Below the pieces are notes generated by a model that worked only from the letters and a program-made list of their open reading frames with translations, was not told the DNA's origin and made no database searches. This document shows, in pieces, positions 1 through 9,316 of a stretch of 64,000 nucleotides of DNA (the stretch's first letter is position 1; each line of letters opens with the position of its first letter). The stretch comes from Microvirga lotononidis. Its GTDB lineage: Bacteria > Pseudomonadota > Alphaproteobacteria > Rhizobiales > Beijerinckiaceae. Both the position numbers and the translations under genes were made by a program. The DNA is taken from contig NZ_CP141050.1 in assembly GCF_034627025.1 (NCBI RefSeq), forward strand, positions 935,001 through 999,000. Direction: 5' to 3'.

Positions 1-284
1 CTCCGGTCAGAAATGACACGGGGCCTTTCGCTTGTTCGGATAGGCGTCCACATTTACAGTCTCATATACTCGTCTTAATCACCGTCATCGCTCGATCTTT
101 AGCGTTAGACGACTGTGCATGCTGTATTTCATCAGGAAAATTTCTGAGCACAAACATTTTGACAAGAAGTCTGGAGTGGCTGGCTACCGCGCGAGGTTCT
201 CCTTAGAATTTATTCATCCAGTTTTCGTAGAGCATCTCCCATTGCGGAATCCAGCGACCTTTTTAGACGCCTTTGACGTGTGCC
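1..284. other. Upstream stretch with no convincing gene
   Basis: A 75-codon frame at 119-346 on the plus strand overlaps the next gene, has no ribosome binding site and shows no recognisable composition. I see no RNA gene or repeat here. It probably carries the promoter of the following GGDEF-EAL gene. Confidence 0.4.
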
Positions 285-2279
285 ATGCGAGATCAAACCG
301 GAACATTCAGCCTGCCAAAGTGGAGACTCACTCGCTGGCTCGCTGATCCTGGTCAAGACATCCCACTTAATCTTCGCCAGGCCCTGATCGCAAGTCTGTT
401 CGGCACTCTGCCGATCTTTATTGGGGGTGTGGCAAATACTGTGCTGGTAGCGGCAGTCGCCGCCCTTCGGCTGCCCCATCCCATGTTCGTCTCGTGGTTT
501 GCGTTCGAATTCGTTCTCTGTGTGTTACGAACTCACATTATTATTGCCGCCTTTCGCGCCGCCGCAAACGGCCGAGAGACACCGACCGATTTGTATATTG
601 TTCTCGCAGTCCTTTGGGGCATCGGCGTCGGCTATGGCACCTTCATCAGCCTGTTGAGCGGCGACTGGGTCGTGGCTGCGCTCGCCTGTCTCTCGTCCGC
701 GGCCATGATGGGCGGCATCTGCTTTCGCAACTACGCAGCGCCCCGGTTGGCAACCGCGATGATCGTGCTGAGCTTTGGCCCCGCATGCCTTGGCGCCGTG
801 CTGTCAGGTGAACCCATCATGCTTCTAACGGCACTCCAGATCCCGTTCTATCTCTTTGCCATGAGCAAGGCTGTCTACCGGCTCAATGCGATGCTCGTCA
901 CCACCATGCGAGCCGAGCGCGACAATGACTATCGCGCCCGCCATGACATGCTCACCGGGCTGTCCAACCGATCCGGCCTTACGGCGGCCCTCGAACAAAA
1001 GTGGGAAATGGTGCAACAGGGGCGCCAGCGGATTGCACTCCTGTACCTTGATCTGGATGGCTTCAAAGCTATCAACGACCACCATGGCCATACGGCTGGC
1101 GACAGGCTGCTGAAACTTGTTGGTGAACGCCTCGGCAATCTGCTGCGGTCCGGAGATCTGGCCGCCCGAATTGGGGGCGACGAGTTCGTCGTTCTTGCCC
1201 ACAGTGTCGGCTCTACCGAGGCAATGCAGCTTGGCGATCGCCTTATTGAGGCGGTCAGCGCCCCCTACCTTGTGGATGGTCATGAGGTTGTTATCGGTAC
1301 AAGCATCGGTGTTGCGTCCGCTCAGACTGGAGTTGCATCGCCAGACCAACTCTTGAAGCACGCGGATCTGGCACTCTACGAGGCCAAGTCCCAGGGGCGT
1401 GGCAACTGCTGTTTCTTCGAACCAGGGATGGAAGCCCGGTTGCGGGTGCGCCAAGTCCTTGAGGCTGACTTGCGCAGCGCGTTCGTGAACGGCGAGTTTG
1501 AGCTCTTTTATCAGCCCCAGATCAATATCGCGGCCAACGAAGTCTCCGGGTTCGAAGCCCTTCTTCGCTGGCGTCACCCCGAACGGGGTATGATCCCTCC
1601 GTCCGAGTTCATTCCTGTGGCGGAAGACATCGGCTTGATCTCGCCGCTGGGAGAGTGGGTCCTCATGCAGGCCTGCAACGAAGCGGCGCAATGGCCGCGG
1701 AACCTTAAAGTGGCGGTGAACCTCTCGCCGCTTCAGTTTCGGAGCGGCACACTCACACAGTCTGTGGGCAACGCCTTGGCAACATCAGGACTTGCTCCCG
1801 ACCGCTTGGAATTGGAGATCACCGAGTCATGTCTTCTCCAGGAGAACGAAGAGACGCTGTCTATTCTTCACCAGCTTCGCAGGCTCGGGATCCGCATCGC
1901 ACTGGACGATTTTGGGACTGGTTACTCGTCGATCAGTTACTTGCGTGACTTCCCGATCAACAAGATTAAGATTGATGGGTCGTTCGTGCGCGATATCTGC
2001 TCGCGATCAGACGCTTTCGTGATCGTCCAATCGATTACCAGCCTTGGAGCTGGCCTCATGATGTCCACAGTTGCTGAAGGTATCGAGACGGAGGAACAGC
2101 TGCTCAAGATCCGTGAGGCCGGGTGTACTGAAGGCCAGGGGTATTACTTCGGGCGACCGCAACCGGCTCGTGAGCTGGTCGATTTCTTAAACAGGGCTGA
2201 ATTGAGTTCTGTTGATCTTGGGCTGAGCCTGATCCCACGCGATCTGAATCCCTCTCTGCTCAAGCCTCCAAGCCCCTGA
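285..2279 (+). CDS. Membrane-anchored GGDEF-EAL cyclic di-GMP enzyme
   Basis: Bifunctional diguanylate cyclase/phosphodiesterase controlling cyclic di-GMP at the inner membrane. The first 200 or so residues are hydrophobic and hold several membrane segments in place of a soluble sensor. The GGDEF domain follows with an intact GGDEF motif (about residues 297-301) and an RSGD inhibitory site (about 288-291) five residues before it, so product inhibition is expected. The EAL domain has its EALLRW motif near residue 424, an asparagine in AVNLSPLQF, the DDFGTGYSS loop near 541 and EGIETEEQ, so hydrolysis also looks possible. I chose ATG 285; an in-frame TTG at 273 is an alternative and neither has a strong ribosome binding site. 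It stands alone, with rarA-like 21 bases downstream on the same strand. Confidence 0.93.
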   Translation: MRDQTGTFSLPKWRLTRWLADPGQDIPLNLRQALIASLFGTLPIFIGGVANTVLVAAVAALRLPHPMFVSWFAFEFVLCVLRTHIIIAAFRAAANGRETPTDLYIVLAVLWGIGVGYGTFISLLSGDWVVAALACLSSAAMMGGICFRNYAAPRLATAMIVLSFGPACLGAVLSGEPIMLLTALQIPFYLFAMSKAVYRLNAMLVTTMRAERDNDYRARHDMLTGLSNRSGLTAALEQKWEMVQQGRQRIALLYLDLDGFKAINDHHGHTAGDRLLKLVGERLGNLLRSGDLAARIGGDEFVVLAHSVGSTEAMQLGDRLIEAVSAPYLVDGHEVVIGTSIGVASAQTGVASPDQLLKHADLALYEAKSQGRGNCCFFEPGMEARLRVRQVLEADLRSAFVNGEFELFYQPQINIAANEVSGFEALLRWRHPERGMIPPSEFIPVAEDIGLISPLGEWVLMQACNEAAQWPRNLKVAVNLSPLQFRSGTLTQSVGNALATSGLAPDRLELEITESCLLQENEETLSILHQLRRLGIRIALDDFGTGYSSISYLRDFPINKIKIDGSFVRDICSRSDAFVIVQSITSLGAGLMMSTVAEGIETEEQLLKIREAGCTEGQGYYFGRPQPARELVDFLNRAELSSVDLGLSLIPRDLNPSLLKPPSP

Positions 2280-2300
2280 TCATTCAAAGCTTCGAATTCT

Positions 2301-3635
2301 ATGATGAAAGCTGACCTCTTCTCCAAGGCTCAGGAGCAGCGTCCCAAGCCACTCGCCGCCGAAATCCGCCCGCAAACGCTCGATGAACTGATTGGGCAGC
2401 AGCATATCCTTGGACCGAACGGGCCGTTGCGGCGGCGCGTCCGAGCGGGCCGTCTCGGCACGGTTATCCTCTTTGGTCCCCCAGGAGTAGGCAGGACCAC
2501 GATTGCCCGGGCAATTGGTCAGGAGATGAAGAAGGAGTTCCGCTCTCTGCACCCGGCCAGCAGCAATGTTTCCGACATCAAGGCCGTGGCACAGGAAGCT
2601 CAGGCGAAGGATATCCTGGTGTTCATCGACGAGATCCATCGCTTCAGCAGCGCGCAGCAGGATTATCTCCTTGATCTGACCGAAACCGGCACCTTCGACC
2701 TGATTGCTGCCACAACCGGCAACCCCTATCACGTGCTCACGCCCGCCCTCGTGTCGCGGGCATCGATCTTCCAGCTGGAACCGCACTCGTTGGATGACCT
2801 ACGACAGGTGGTGGAGCGGGCCGTGGCCTTTCTTGCCAGCTCCAAGGAGCTGAACGTCTGCTTTGATGAGGATGCCATGAAGCAACTCACCGGCCGGGCA
2901 GGAGGCGACGCCCGCCGCGTGTTGAACGCCCTTGAGACGCTGGTGCTTGGATCCGAACCCGGTTCCGCCATCTCGATCACCGGCAGCATGGTCGATGAGG
3001 TCTACCAAGCCTCTCCCCTGCCCTTCGATCGTAAAGGCGACTTCCACTACGACACGATCTCCGCCTTCATCAAATCGATGCGCGGATCGGATCCGGACGC
3101 CACCCTCTACTGGCTCGCTCGCCTGATCCACTCCGGCGAGGATCCCCGCTTCATTGCCCGCCGTATTCTCATCCATGCCTCGGAGGATGTGGGTCTGGCC
3201 GACAACACGGCCTTGCAGACCGCTGCCGCTGCCCTCACGGCGGTGCAGCACGTCGGCTATCCGGAGGCCCAGATTGTTCTGGCCCATGCAGCCCTGCACA
3301 TCGCCCGTGCGCCGAAGTCCAATTCGGCCTGCCGCGGCATCGGTGCGGCAATGGCTTACGTCAAATCCCAGCCGATGATCCCCGTTCCTCCGCACTTGCG
3401 GGACGGGCACTATGCCGGGGCGGCCAAACTAGGCCACGTGGGCTACCGGTTCCCGCATGATGATCCGCGTGGCTGGGTTGAGCAGACGTACTCTCCCGGG
3501 ATCCAACCCAGTCAGTTCTATCAGAGCGATGGCCGGGGCGGTCAGACGTTCGAGGCGCGAGCTGATGCCTGGTGGGAGCGCGTCACTGGTCAGCCGCAGC
3601 CACAGCAATGGCAGGACGAGTCGGGCACCAGTTGA
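2301..3635 (+). CDS. RarA/MgsA-like AAA ATPase with altered Walker A
   Basis: Member of the replication-associated recombination protein A family (MgsA in E. coli, WHIP/Mgs1 in eukaryotes), a clamp-loader-like AAA ATPase acting at stalled forks and single-stranded DNA ends. The length (444 residues) and order fit the family: N-terminal RPQTLDELIGQ motif, Walker A at residues 59-66, Walker B FIDEIHRF around 110, sensor region, then the C-terminal tetramerisation part with GDFHYDTISAFIKSMRGSD. The Walker A motif reads GPPGVGRT, so the lysine that contacts the ATP phosphates is arginine (R65). The codon is AGG and its surroundings are normal, so this is not a frameshift effect. Other conserved elements are intact. 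The protein may be a diverged second copy with weak or no ATP hydrolysis. Start is ATG 2301 (ATG ATG). Confidence 0.9.
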   Translation: MMKADLFSKAQEQRPKPLAAEIRPQTLDELIGQQHILGPNGPLRRRVRAGRLGTVILFGPPGVGRTTIARAIGQEMKKEFRSLHPASSNVSDIKAVAQEAQAKDILVFIDEIHRFSSAQQDYLLDLTETGTFDLIAATTGNPYHVLTPALVSRASIFQLEPHSLDDLRQVVERAVAFLASSKELNVCFDEDAMKQLTGRAGGDARRVLNALETLVLGSEPGSAISITGSMVDEVYQASPLPFDRKGDFHYDTISAFIKSMRGSDPDATLYWLARLIHSGEDPRFIARRILIHASEDVGLADNTALQTAAAALTAVQHVGYPEAQIVLAHAALHIARAPKSNSACRGIGAAMAYVKSQPMIPVPPHLRDGHYAGAAKLGHVGYRFPHDDPRGWVEQTYSPGIQPSQFYQSDGRGGQTFEARADAWWERVTGQPQPQQWQDESGTS

Positions 3636-3704
3636 GGAGAAACCTGGGATAGGGCCACTCCCGCCCTGCATGGTAGGAGAGACGCAATCCAGTGACGAAA
3701 CACG

Positions 3705-4169
3705 ATGAGCGCTGAACCTTTCGAAACCATTCCAGCTTGGCGGATCGCACGATTGAGGACGGCCTTGCGCAATGTGGAACAGCGTGGCGCGAACCCGGAT
3801 GATGACGGTCACGATCTCTCCCATCGCGCCCTGCAGCGTCGCTTCACTTTGGCTCGAGAGCGCGCGAAGCATGGGTCAGAACAGGCCTCGAGGCTAAAGA
3901 CCACGCGGAAAGGCCGCAGCTTTCCGCACCTGAAACTGGTCATCATCTGGCGCGCTATCCTGAGCTGTCGCTCCACGGCTTGGAGGCAGGGTGATACGAC
4001 GCCGTTTGGCAGCATTCGTAAGGCGCATGAGCAGGCAGTTGCTGCCTGCCGCGCCGCTGGCCTTGCGCCACCCCGCTATCGCACCGTCTATGTCCTGTGG
4101 CACCGCGGTGTACCACCGGCGGACGTTGTGGCTACGTTGCGAGGGGGATATACAGATCCGATGGAGTAG
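3705..4169 (+). CDS. Hypothetical protein, 154 residues
   Basis: Not recognised. A basic, arginine-rich soluble protein with no signal peptide or membrane segment. It follows the rarA-like gene by 69 bases on the same strand, and could be co-transcribed. The ATG has no clear ribosome binding site. Codon usage looks coding, with GC at third positions, but I cannot assign a domain. Confidence 0.5.
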   Translation: MSAEPFETIPAWRIARLRTALRNVEQRGANPDDDGHDLSHRALQRRFTLARERAKHGSEQASRLKTTRKGRSFPHLKLVIIWRAILSCRSTAWRQGDTTPFGSIRKAHEQAVAACRAAGLAPPRYRTVYVLWHRGVPPADVVATLRGGYTDPME

Positions 4170-4174
4170 CAAAC

Positions 4175-4813
4175 TTACCAGACAGCGGGATGAAGTCGCC
4201 CCTTCCAGCGTTCATGGCGCGGGAATTGAGCCGCGGCGGCCTGCCGCTTCGTCAGCCTGCGCGGGACAGCATTCGACGGCGCCGCTGATGGTATAGTCAG
4301 CTCTGCCTCTGGCATTGTTTCACATGCTATCTTCGGTTCATCGACAGTAGGGACCTTCTTCCGTGGCTTCCGTGAACCGGCCCTCACGCCCTCGCCTTGT
4401 GCGGCCTGAACGTCATGGACAGGTGGTGGATCCTCGGCATCATCAAGAGCGCCGTCCGTCTGCGGCACGGCTCCGCAACTCACTTGATCTCCTACATGTG
4501 TGGTTTTCGCATCCTCAAAGGCTGTCGCAGTCAGATCAGATTCCATCTGTTCCCGACGGATCTCAACGGAAGAGCGCTTTCGGCGGACAGGCTCAACAGG
4601 CTCCGGGCTGTTCCAAACAGACTCGACGATGCTCTGCAGAATGCGCGGAGCCGGAGCTGGTTCGACCGCCGCTTGAGGCTCTTCCTTCTGGACGATTTTG
4701 GCTGGCTCAATCGATGTCAGCTCAAACAGGCGCTTGGGCGGGAGGTGATGATGTTGACCCTGAACGCGGGATTTCTTGATCTCAACAGAAAAAGTCTTGA
4801 TGTTCCGCTTCAT
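4175..4813 (-). CDS. Hypothetical basic, low-complexity protein
   Basis: Not recognised. 212 residues, strongly charged. The N-terminus (MKRNIKTFSVEIKKSR) is followed by a long disordered Pro/Glu-rich middle and a compact conserved-looking C-terminus rich in Arg and Lys ending in RWKGRLHPAVW. The C-terminal style, with RLTKRQAAAAQFPRHERW, resembles short proteins I associate with Hyphomicrobiales but I cannot name a family. It ends 5 bases from the end of the convergent plus-strand gene. Possibly DNA- or RNA-associated, by charge only. Confidence 0.65.
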   Translation of the reverse strand: MKRNIKTFSVEIKKSRVQGQHHHLPPKRLFELTSIEPAKIVQKEEPQAAVEPAPAPRILQSIVESVWNSPEPVEPVRRKRSSVEIRREQMESDLTATAFEDAKTTHVGDQVSCGAVPQTDGALDDAEDPPPVHDVQAAQGEGVRAGSRKPRKKVPTVDEPKIACETMPEAELTIPSAAPSNAVPRRLTKRQAAAAQFPRHERWKGRLHPAVW

Positions 4814-4998
4814 CTCATATGCTGATCATAAGATTGAATGATGACGACCTAAGATCTTACCGGCACGACGTCAACCTCAGGAACACACGTGGCTTTCATC
4901 TGAAATAGCCGTAAATCGGCCGATTTCAGAATATCTTCTGCACGATTGCGTCTTCCAGACAGCATAAGATCCTTCCCTTGTGAGAGAAGTCTACAGGT

Positions 4999-5862
4999 TT
5001 ATGCGGCTCGTCGGGCGAACAGCCTCTGCAGCAGGCGGGGCTTATCGCAGGAGGTAACAATCACAGCGCCCTCACCCGTCAGCCTTCTCGCCGCCTCAAG
5101 GTAGGCTTGAGCCGGGGCACTGCCGGGGCTGCCCAGGGTCACCGGCGCTCCGACATTCGAGCTCAGCAGCACTTCCCCACTCTCTGGCACGATGCCCAGC
5201 AGCGGAATGGAGAGGATCTCCAGTACGTCCTCCACCTTCATGATCTCGCCGCGCCGGGCACGAACGGGATCATATCGAGTGAGAAGCAGATGTTTGTCGA
5301 TGCGCTGGCCGCTCTCGGCTTTGGCTGTCTTGGCGTCGAGCATACCGATGATCCGATCAGCATCGCGGATCGAGGACACTTCCGGGTTCACCACGACGAC
5401 GGCGACATCGGCGTGCCGCATGGCCAGGGTAGCTCCCTTCTCAATACCGGCCGGGCTGTCGCAGATCACCCAATCGAACTGGGTGCGTAGATTACCGATG
5501 ATCTGTGCGACGCCCTCGTCGGTCAGGCTGTCCTTATCGCGGCTTTGCGAGGCCGGCAGAAGTGCCAGCGTATCCAGGCGCTTGTCTCGGATGAGCGCCT
5601 GCGCGAGCTTGGCCTCTCCTTTGATGACGCTGATCAGGTCAAAGACCACGCGTCGCTCGGCCCCCATGACCAGGTCGAGATTGCGCAGCCCGACATCAAA
5701 GTCGACGAGCACGACCTTCTGCCCGCTCTGAGCCAGGGCCGCACCCAAGGCGGCCGTGGAGGTGGTCTTGCCGACGCCTCCTTTGCCGGAGGTCACGACG
5801 AGCACCCTGCCCTGTCTGGTCTTTGTCTTCGCCTTGGTATGCTTTGGCCTTAGCTTCTTCAT
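4999..5862 (-). CDS. minD: Septum site-determining ATPase MinD (orphan)
   Basis: MinD, a membrane-associated ParA-type ATPase that with MinC and MinE positions the division septum. The deviant Walker A SGKGGVGKTT is intact with both lysines (K27 and K32 from the chosen start), followed by VDFDVGLRNLDLVMG, CDSPAGIEKGA (Walker B region) and LLLTRYDP. The C-terminus ends in an LQRLFARRAA amphipathic tail like the membrane-targeting helix of MinD. I chose the ATG at 5862 because GGAG lies 11 bases upstream; an ATG three codons earlier would be too close to it. The protein then begins with a lysine/arginine-rich extension of about 18 residues that typical MinD lacks. Neither minC nor minE is adjacent on either side, so this is either a second, orphan copy or a MinD separated from its operon. 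Confidence 0.9.
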   Translation of the reverse strand: MKKLRPKHTKAKTKTRQGRVLVVTSGKGGVGKTTSTAALGAALAQSGQKVVLVDFDVGLRNLDLVMGAERRVVFDLISVIKGEAKLAQALIRDKRLDTLALLPASQSRDKDSLTDEGVAQIIGNLRTQFDWVICDSPAGIEKGATLAMRHADVAVVVVNPEVSSIRDADRIIGMLDAKTAKAESGQRIDKHLLLTRYDPVRARRGEIMKVEDVLEILSIPLLGIVPESGEVLLSSNVGAPVTLGSPGSAPAQAYLEAARRLTGEGAVIVTSCDKPRLLQRLFARRAA

Positions 5863-6291
5863 CGCTGGCATTTCTCCAGAGAGACCGTGAAGAGGCACGG
5901 TACCTACGCAGGCACATGCGAGATCGAGAGGCAGCAACGGCAACGAGGCGTACCGCACTGGGGCAGTGCCGGATGTCCCCGTGAGCAGACCTATTCGGCG
6001 CCGGAAATGGTTACCAGACCGTTAACAGGCTCGAGTAAGATCGGGCAACTTCGGGACAGGTTCTTAGCAATCCATTAACCATCGTGTCGCGACCATGGGC
6101 TCGTTGATCCGCTGGGATTTGGATCAGCCCTCTCCTCCGAAGCAGACGGGGCGCGGATGAACCGCCTCGGCCTGTTTTGGGGATAGGAGCGGTCCGGTGC
6201 AGTAACTGTCTCGTAACCACGATCTCAATCGAAATTGATCCAAACGGCAGGCACAGCATTGGTCCTGTGTCTGAGCGCGAGAGGGCTGCCC
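5863..6291. other. Non-coding stretch upstream of minD
   Basis: Contains the presumed minD promoter on the minus strand. Frames here (5887-6078 plus, 6011-6259 minus) lack ribosome binding sites and plausible composition. No recognisable RNA. Confidence 0.35.
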
Positions 6292-6360
6292 ATGACTATT
6301 CTCGATCCGATCACTGGAAATCTCGTCACAATCAATACGTCAAGCAGACCGCGCCGCTGA
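6292..6360 (+). CDS. Possible 22-residue peptide
   Basis: ATG 6292 is preceded by GAGAGGG at a good distance. The peptide begins MTILDPITGNLVTINTSS and ends with a basic tail. It is too short for a family assignment. It lies just upstream of a second small frame with a strong ribosome binding site, suggesting a run of tiny genes. Confidence 0.3.
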   Translation: MTILDPITGNLVTINTSSRPRR

Positions 6361-6386
6361 CATTCCTGTGTCTCTGGAGGGTGGTG

Positions 6387-6533
6387 ATGAAACGATCCTC
6401 AGCACGCCGGGCCAGGCGCTGGATTATTCACGACTTGACCCGCAGCCTCGATCAGCGATCCGACACCGCAGTCAGCGCAACCCTGTTGAGCGACGGCAAT
6501 AGCAGAGATGGCGATGACAGAACCCAAGCTTAG
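6387..6533 (+). CDS. Possible 48-residue basic protein
   Basis: ATG 6387 has a strong GGAGG six bases upstream, which is why this internal start was preferred over the longer frame from 6177. The product starts MKRSSARRARRWIIHDLTR and is basic at its N-terminus. No family recognised. Confidence 0.35.
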   Translation: MKRSSARRARRWIIHDLTRSLDQRSDTAVSATLLSDGNSRDGDDRTQA

Positions 6534-6666
6534 CGACAGTGATGCAATGCTCATGAAGAACACAAGCCTGCATGAGCAAGAAGACGTCTCGTGCGGAGGG
6601 AATTCAGCAATCGTGCTGGTATGGAAGATGACTGCTGTGGCCGTTGACGTCCCTATCCTTAGTTAA
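6508..6666 (+). CDS. Possible 52-residue protein, weak
   Basis: Starts inside the end of the previous small frame (ATG 6508, or 6514) and ends with TAA at 6664-6666. No strong ribosome binding site, no family. Listed because overlapping tiny genes with start sites inside the previous one are common in coupled units; it may equally be noise. Confidence 0.15.
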   Translation: MAMTEPKLSDSDAMLMKNTSLHEQEDVSCGGNSAIVLVWKMTAVAVDVPILS

Positions 6667-6837
6667 AGCGACATCGTCGTTGACTCAACTCAGTTTGGCC
6701 CTGTCACAATCTCAGATCGCCTTGCTCTCTGACGACCGTGCGCGGCTTGAGATGAGCAACTTGCCCGTCCCACGACCACGATAACACCTCCTTAGCCCTT
6801 ACGGCGTAATCAGAGCCGGTGCTGAGAAAGGTGAGAG

Positions 6838-7206
6838 ATGGCACTGCGGTGGAAGCCAACCATTCCTGACGACAACAGCCCTGATGATGTGGTGGGCAGT
6901 CTGCACCTTCACGTCTTTGCGCGGGTGTATCGTGTTTCGAACGGAAGCGACCAGGGTCGCTTCCGTTGGTACCTCAACGATATTCCGATCTCAGCCGGGG
7001 TGCTGTTGCAGGGCATCGAGGATACGCAGAGGAAGGCTCAACAGGCCGCCAACCTTCATTTCCAGGAATGGCTCAAGCGGGCTGGGCTTAGGGAAGCTCC
7101 TGTTCGAGGCAAGAGGCAGCTCGCCCTCCCCTTGCACCTGAGCTCTCAGTTCGAGAGTGGCAAGCCGACGCGGAAGATCAAGCTAGCCGCCAACCCCGCA
7201 CGCTAA
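6838..7206 (+). CDS. Hypothetical protein, 122 residues
   Basis: Not recognised. ATG 6838 is preceded by AAGGTGAGAG, a plausible ribosome binding site. Soluble, with a central stretch FRWYLNDIPISAGVLLQGIED that looks folded and a basic C-terminus. No signal peptide. It converges toward ilvA with about 230 bases between. Confidence 0.6.
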   Translation: MALRWKPTIPDDNSPDDVVGSLHLHVFARVYRVSNGSDQGRFRWYLNDIPISAGVLLQGIEDTQRKAQQAANLHFQEWLKRAGLREAPVRGKRQLALPLHLSSQFESGKPTRKIKLAANPAR

Positions 7207-7437
7207 CCTCAACCGATAGTTTCGGAGAAGGAGGCCTTTGCATCGTAAGGATCAACTATTCAGTTTTAAGCGTCCAAAGGGCGGCAATGTTGTCGGTACT
7301 CTAACGAAGAACAAAGCTGCTCCAGCCGGAGCGACGCCACCCCGTGAGGCCTGGCTCATAGTCGGAACTTTCCGGCCAGCGCTTTCCAGTACAATCTCGC
7401 AGCCGAGAAGGAGTGCGTGGGCAGTTATGCCTCAGAC

Positions 7438-8973
7438 TCAGGTGGTTGCACCCTCTTTCCCACGGTTCAGGAAGGAGCGATACGCTGGATTGTCGCTCTC
7501 GTCCCAGTACGGGTATCCAAGCTCATCCAGACTGTGCTTGAGCTGCGCTCGCTCCGCGGTGGGAACCTGGATGCCGGCCAGCACCCGTCCGTAATCGGCG
7601 CCATGGTTGCGGTAGTGGAACAGCGAGATGTTCCAACTGCCGGACAGCCCATTGAGGAACTTCAGCAGCGCTCCGGGCCGCTCCGGGAACTGGAAGCGGA
7701 AGATCAGCTCATCCTGAAGGCCGGGTGTGTGCCCGCCGACCATGTAGCGCACGTGCAGCTTGGCCATCTCGTTGTCGCTCATGTCGAGCACGGGATAGCC
7801 CTGCTCCCGCAGCATCGCGATGATCTGGCGCTTCTCGGGATCGCCGTCCGAGAGCTGCACACCGACGAAGATCTGGGCTTCCTGAGGATCCGAGTAGCGG
7901 TAGTTGAACTCGGTAATCGAGCGCTTGCCGAGCAGCTGAATGAAGCGGCGGTAGCTGCCGGGTTGTTCGGGAATGGTGACTGCCAAGAGAGCCTCGCGGT
8001 GCTCGCCGAGCTCAGCCCGCTCGGCGATGTGCCTGAGCCGGTCGAAGTTCATGTTGGCGCCGCTGTTGACGGCGACCAGGCCCTGTTGCCGTGCTCCTTC
8101 CCGTTCCACGTACTTCTTCAGCCCGGCCAGGCTGACGGCGCCGGACGGCTCGGCAATGGCGCGTGTGTCCTCGAAAATGTCTTTGACCGCCGCACAGATC
8201 TCATCGGTGCTGACGGTGATTACCTCGTCGAGCAGTTCGCGGCACAGGCGGAACGTCTCCTCACCGGCCTGACGCACCGCCACGCCATCGGCAAACAGTC
8301 CAACCTGGTTCAGGATCACCCTGTCGCCTGCGGCCAGAGCGGCCGCCATGCTGGCGGCGTCCTCTGGCTCGACGCCGATCACCTTGACCTCGGGCCGCAG
8401 GAACTTGGTGTAGACCGCCACGCCCGCAGCCAGGCCTCCTCCCCCGATGGGCACGAAGATGGCCTCGAGCGGATCGGGATGCTGGCGCAGGATCTCCATG
8501 CCCACCGTGCCCTGTCCCGCGATCACGTCGGGATCGTCATAGGGATGGATGAAGGTAAGGCCCTTCTCCGCCTCAAGCTGCTGGGCATGGGAGTAGGCTT
8601 CGTCAAAGCTCTCGCCGTGCAGGATCACGCGACCGCCCTGCCCTTTCACCGCTTGGATCTTGATGGCAGGCGTGGTGCGGGGCATCACGATGGTGGCTTT
8701 GGCGCCGAGCTTCTTGGCCGCAACAGCCACGCCCTGGGCATGATTGCCGGCTGAGGCGCAGATCACTCCCCGCTCAAGCGCTTCGCGTGGGAGGCCTGCC
8801 ATCCTGGCATAGGCGCCGCGCAGCTTGAACGAGAACACCGGCTGAAGATCCTCGCGCTTGAGCCGGACCGGCGTGCCGAGCCGCAGTGACAGGCGTGGCA
8901 TTGGATCAAGCGGGCTTTCGATCGCGACGTCATAAACTGGAGCGGAGAGGATCCTGCGGATATAGTCCTGCAC
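7438..8973 (-). CDS. ilvA: Threonine ammonia-lyase, biosynthetic (threonine deaminase)
   Basis: Converts L-threonine to 2-oxobutanoate and ammonia, the first committed step of isoleucine synthesis, in the cytosol with pyridoxal phosphate. The catalytic domain carries the PLP lysine in FSFKLRGA (K50 from the chosen start), SAGNHAQG, and the GGGGLAAG phosphate-binding loop near residue 177. The C-terminal third holds two ACT-like regulatory domains (EQPGSYRRFIQLLG and FPERPGALLKFLNGL), the long allosteric form inhibited by isoleucine. About 511 residues, close to the E. coli enzyme. I chose the GTG at 8973 with an AGGAAGG element upstream because the family N-terminus begins near QDYIRRIL; a GTG at 9039 would add 22 residues with no family counterpart. 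No other ilv genes are nearby. Confidence 0.95.
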   Translation of the reverse strand: MQDYIRRILSAPVYDVAIESPLDPMPRLSLRLGTPVRLKREDLQPVFSFKLRGAYARMAGLPREALERGVICASAGNHAQGVAVAAKKLGAKATIVMPRTTPAIKIQAVKGQGGRVILHGESFDEAYSHAQQLEAEKGLTFIHPYDDPDVIAGQGTVGMEILRQHPDPLEAIFVPIGGGGLAAGVAVYTKFLRPEVKVIGVEPEDAASMAAALAAGDRVILNQVGLFADGVAVRQAGEETFRLCRELLDEVITVSTDEICAAVKDIFEDTRAIAEPSGAVSLAGLKKYVEREGARQQGLVAVNSGANMNFDRLRHIAERAELGEHREALLAVTIPEQPGSYRRFIQLLGKRSITEFNYRYSDPQEAQIFVGVQLSDGDPEKRQIIAMLREQGYPVLDMSDNEMAKLHVRYMVGGHTPGLQDELIFRFQFPERPGALLKFLNGLSGSWNISLFHYRNHGADYGRVLAGIQVPTAERAQLKHSLDELGYPYWDESDNPAYRSFLNRGKEGATT

Positions 8974-9316
8974 GTCAGAGCCGCCTTCCTGGTTCAGCGA
9001 GGCAACTCGCAGGTTGCCTCGGGATCCTGATACACTCACAACCAGGACATGGCATCAGGTTGAAACAGCCACTGTGCCTGTGCCGACCGAGGTGCCGTTC
9101 ATCGGGAGAACTCATAACGATATACCAATAAAAGTTGAGTTGCATTGCAGTCCAAGAGCCACTAGCAGCTTTGGGCGAAATGGTCGCGAACCTGTCATTC
9201 AATGACGTTAGTGATCTCAGGCTGGGGACGGTCTGCCGCAGACTGCGACTTTTGTCGTTCGGAACCGAAAACAAACGCTAACGCTTAACGGCAGTGGTTC
9301 GATACGCCGGGGGCAC
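8974..9316. promoter_or_regulatory. Divergent region; possible EcfG-type promoter at 9261-9285
   Basis: Between ilvA (minus) and the plus-strand gene at 9317. At 9261 there is GGAACC, then 15 bases, then CGCT, with 31 bases to the ATG. The general-stress sigma factor EcfG of Alphaproteobacteria recognises GGAAC, 16-17 bases, CGTT; here one -10 position differs. Suggestive only. Confidence 0.28.

Noticed and set aside
119..346. 75-codon plus-strand frame
   Set aside because: Overlaps the start of the GGDEF-EAL gene, no start signal, no recognisable composition.
825..1691. 288-codon minus-strand frame
   Set aside because: Antisense to the GGDEF-EAL gene, no start signal.
7417..8754. 445-codon plus-strand frame
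   Set aside because: Antisense to ilvA, which has complete catalytic motifs.
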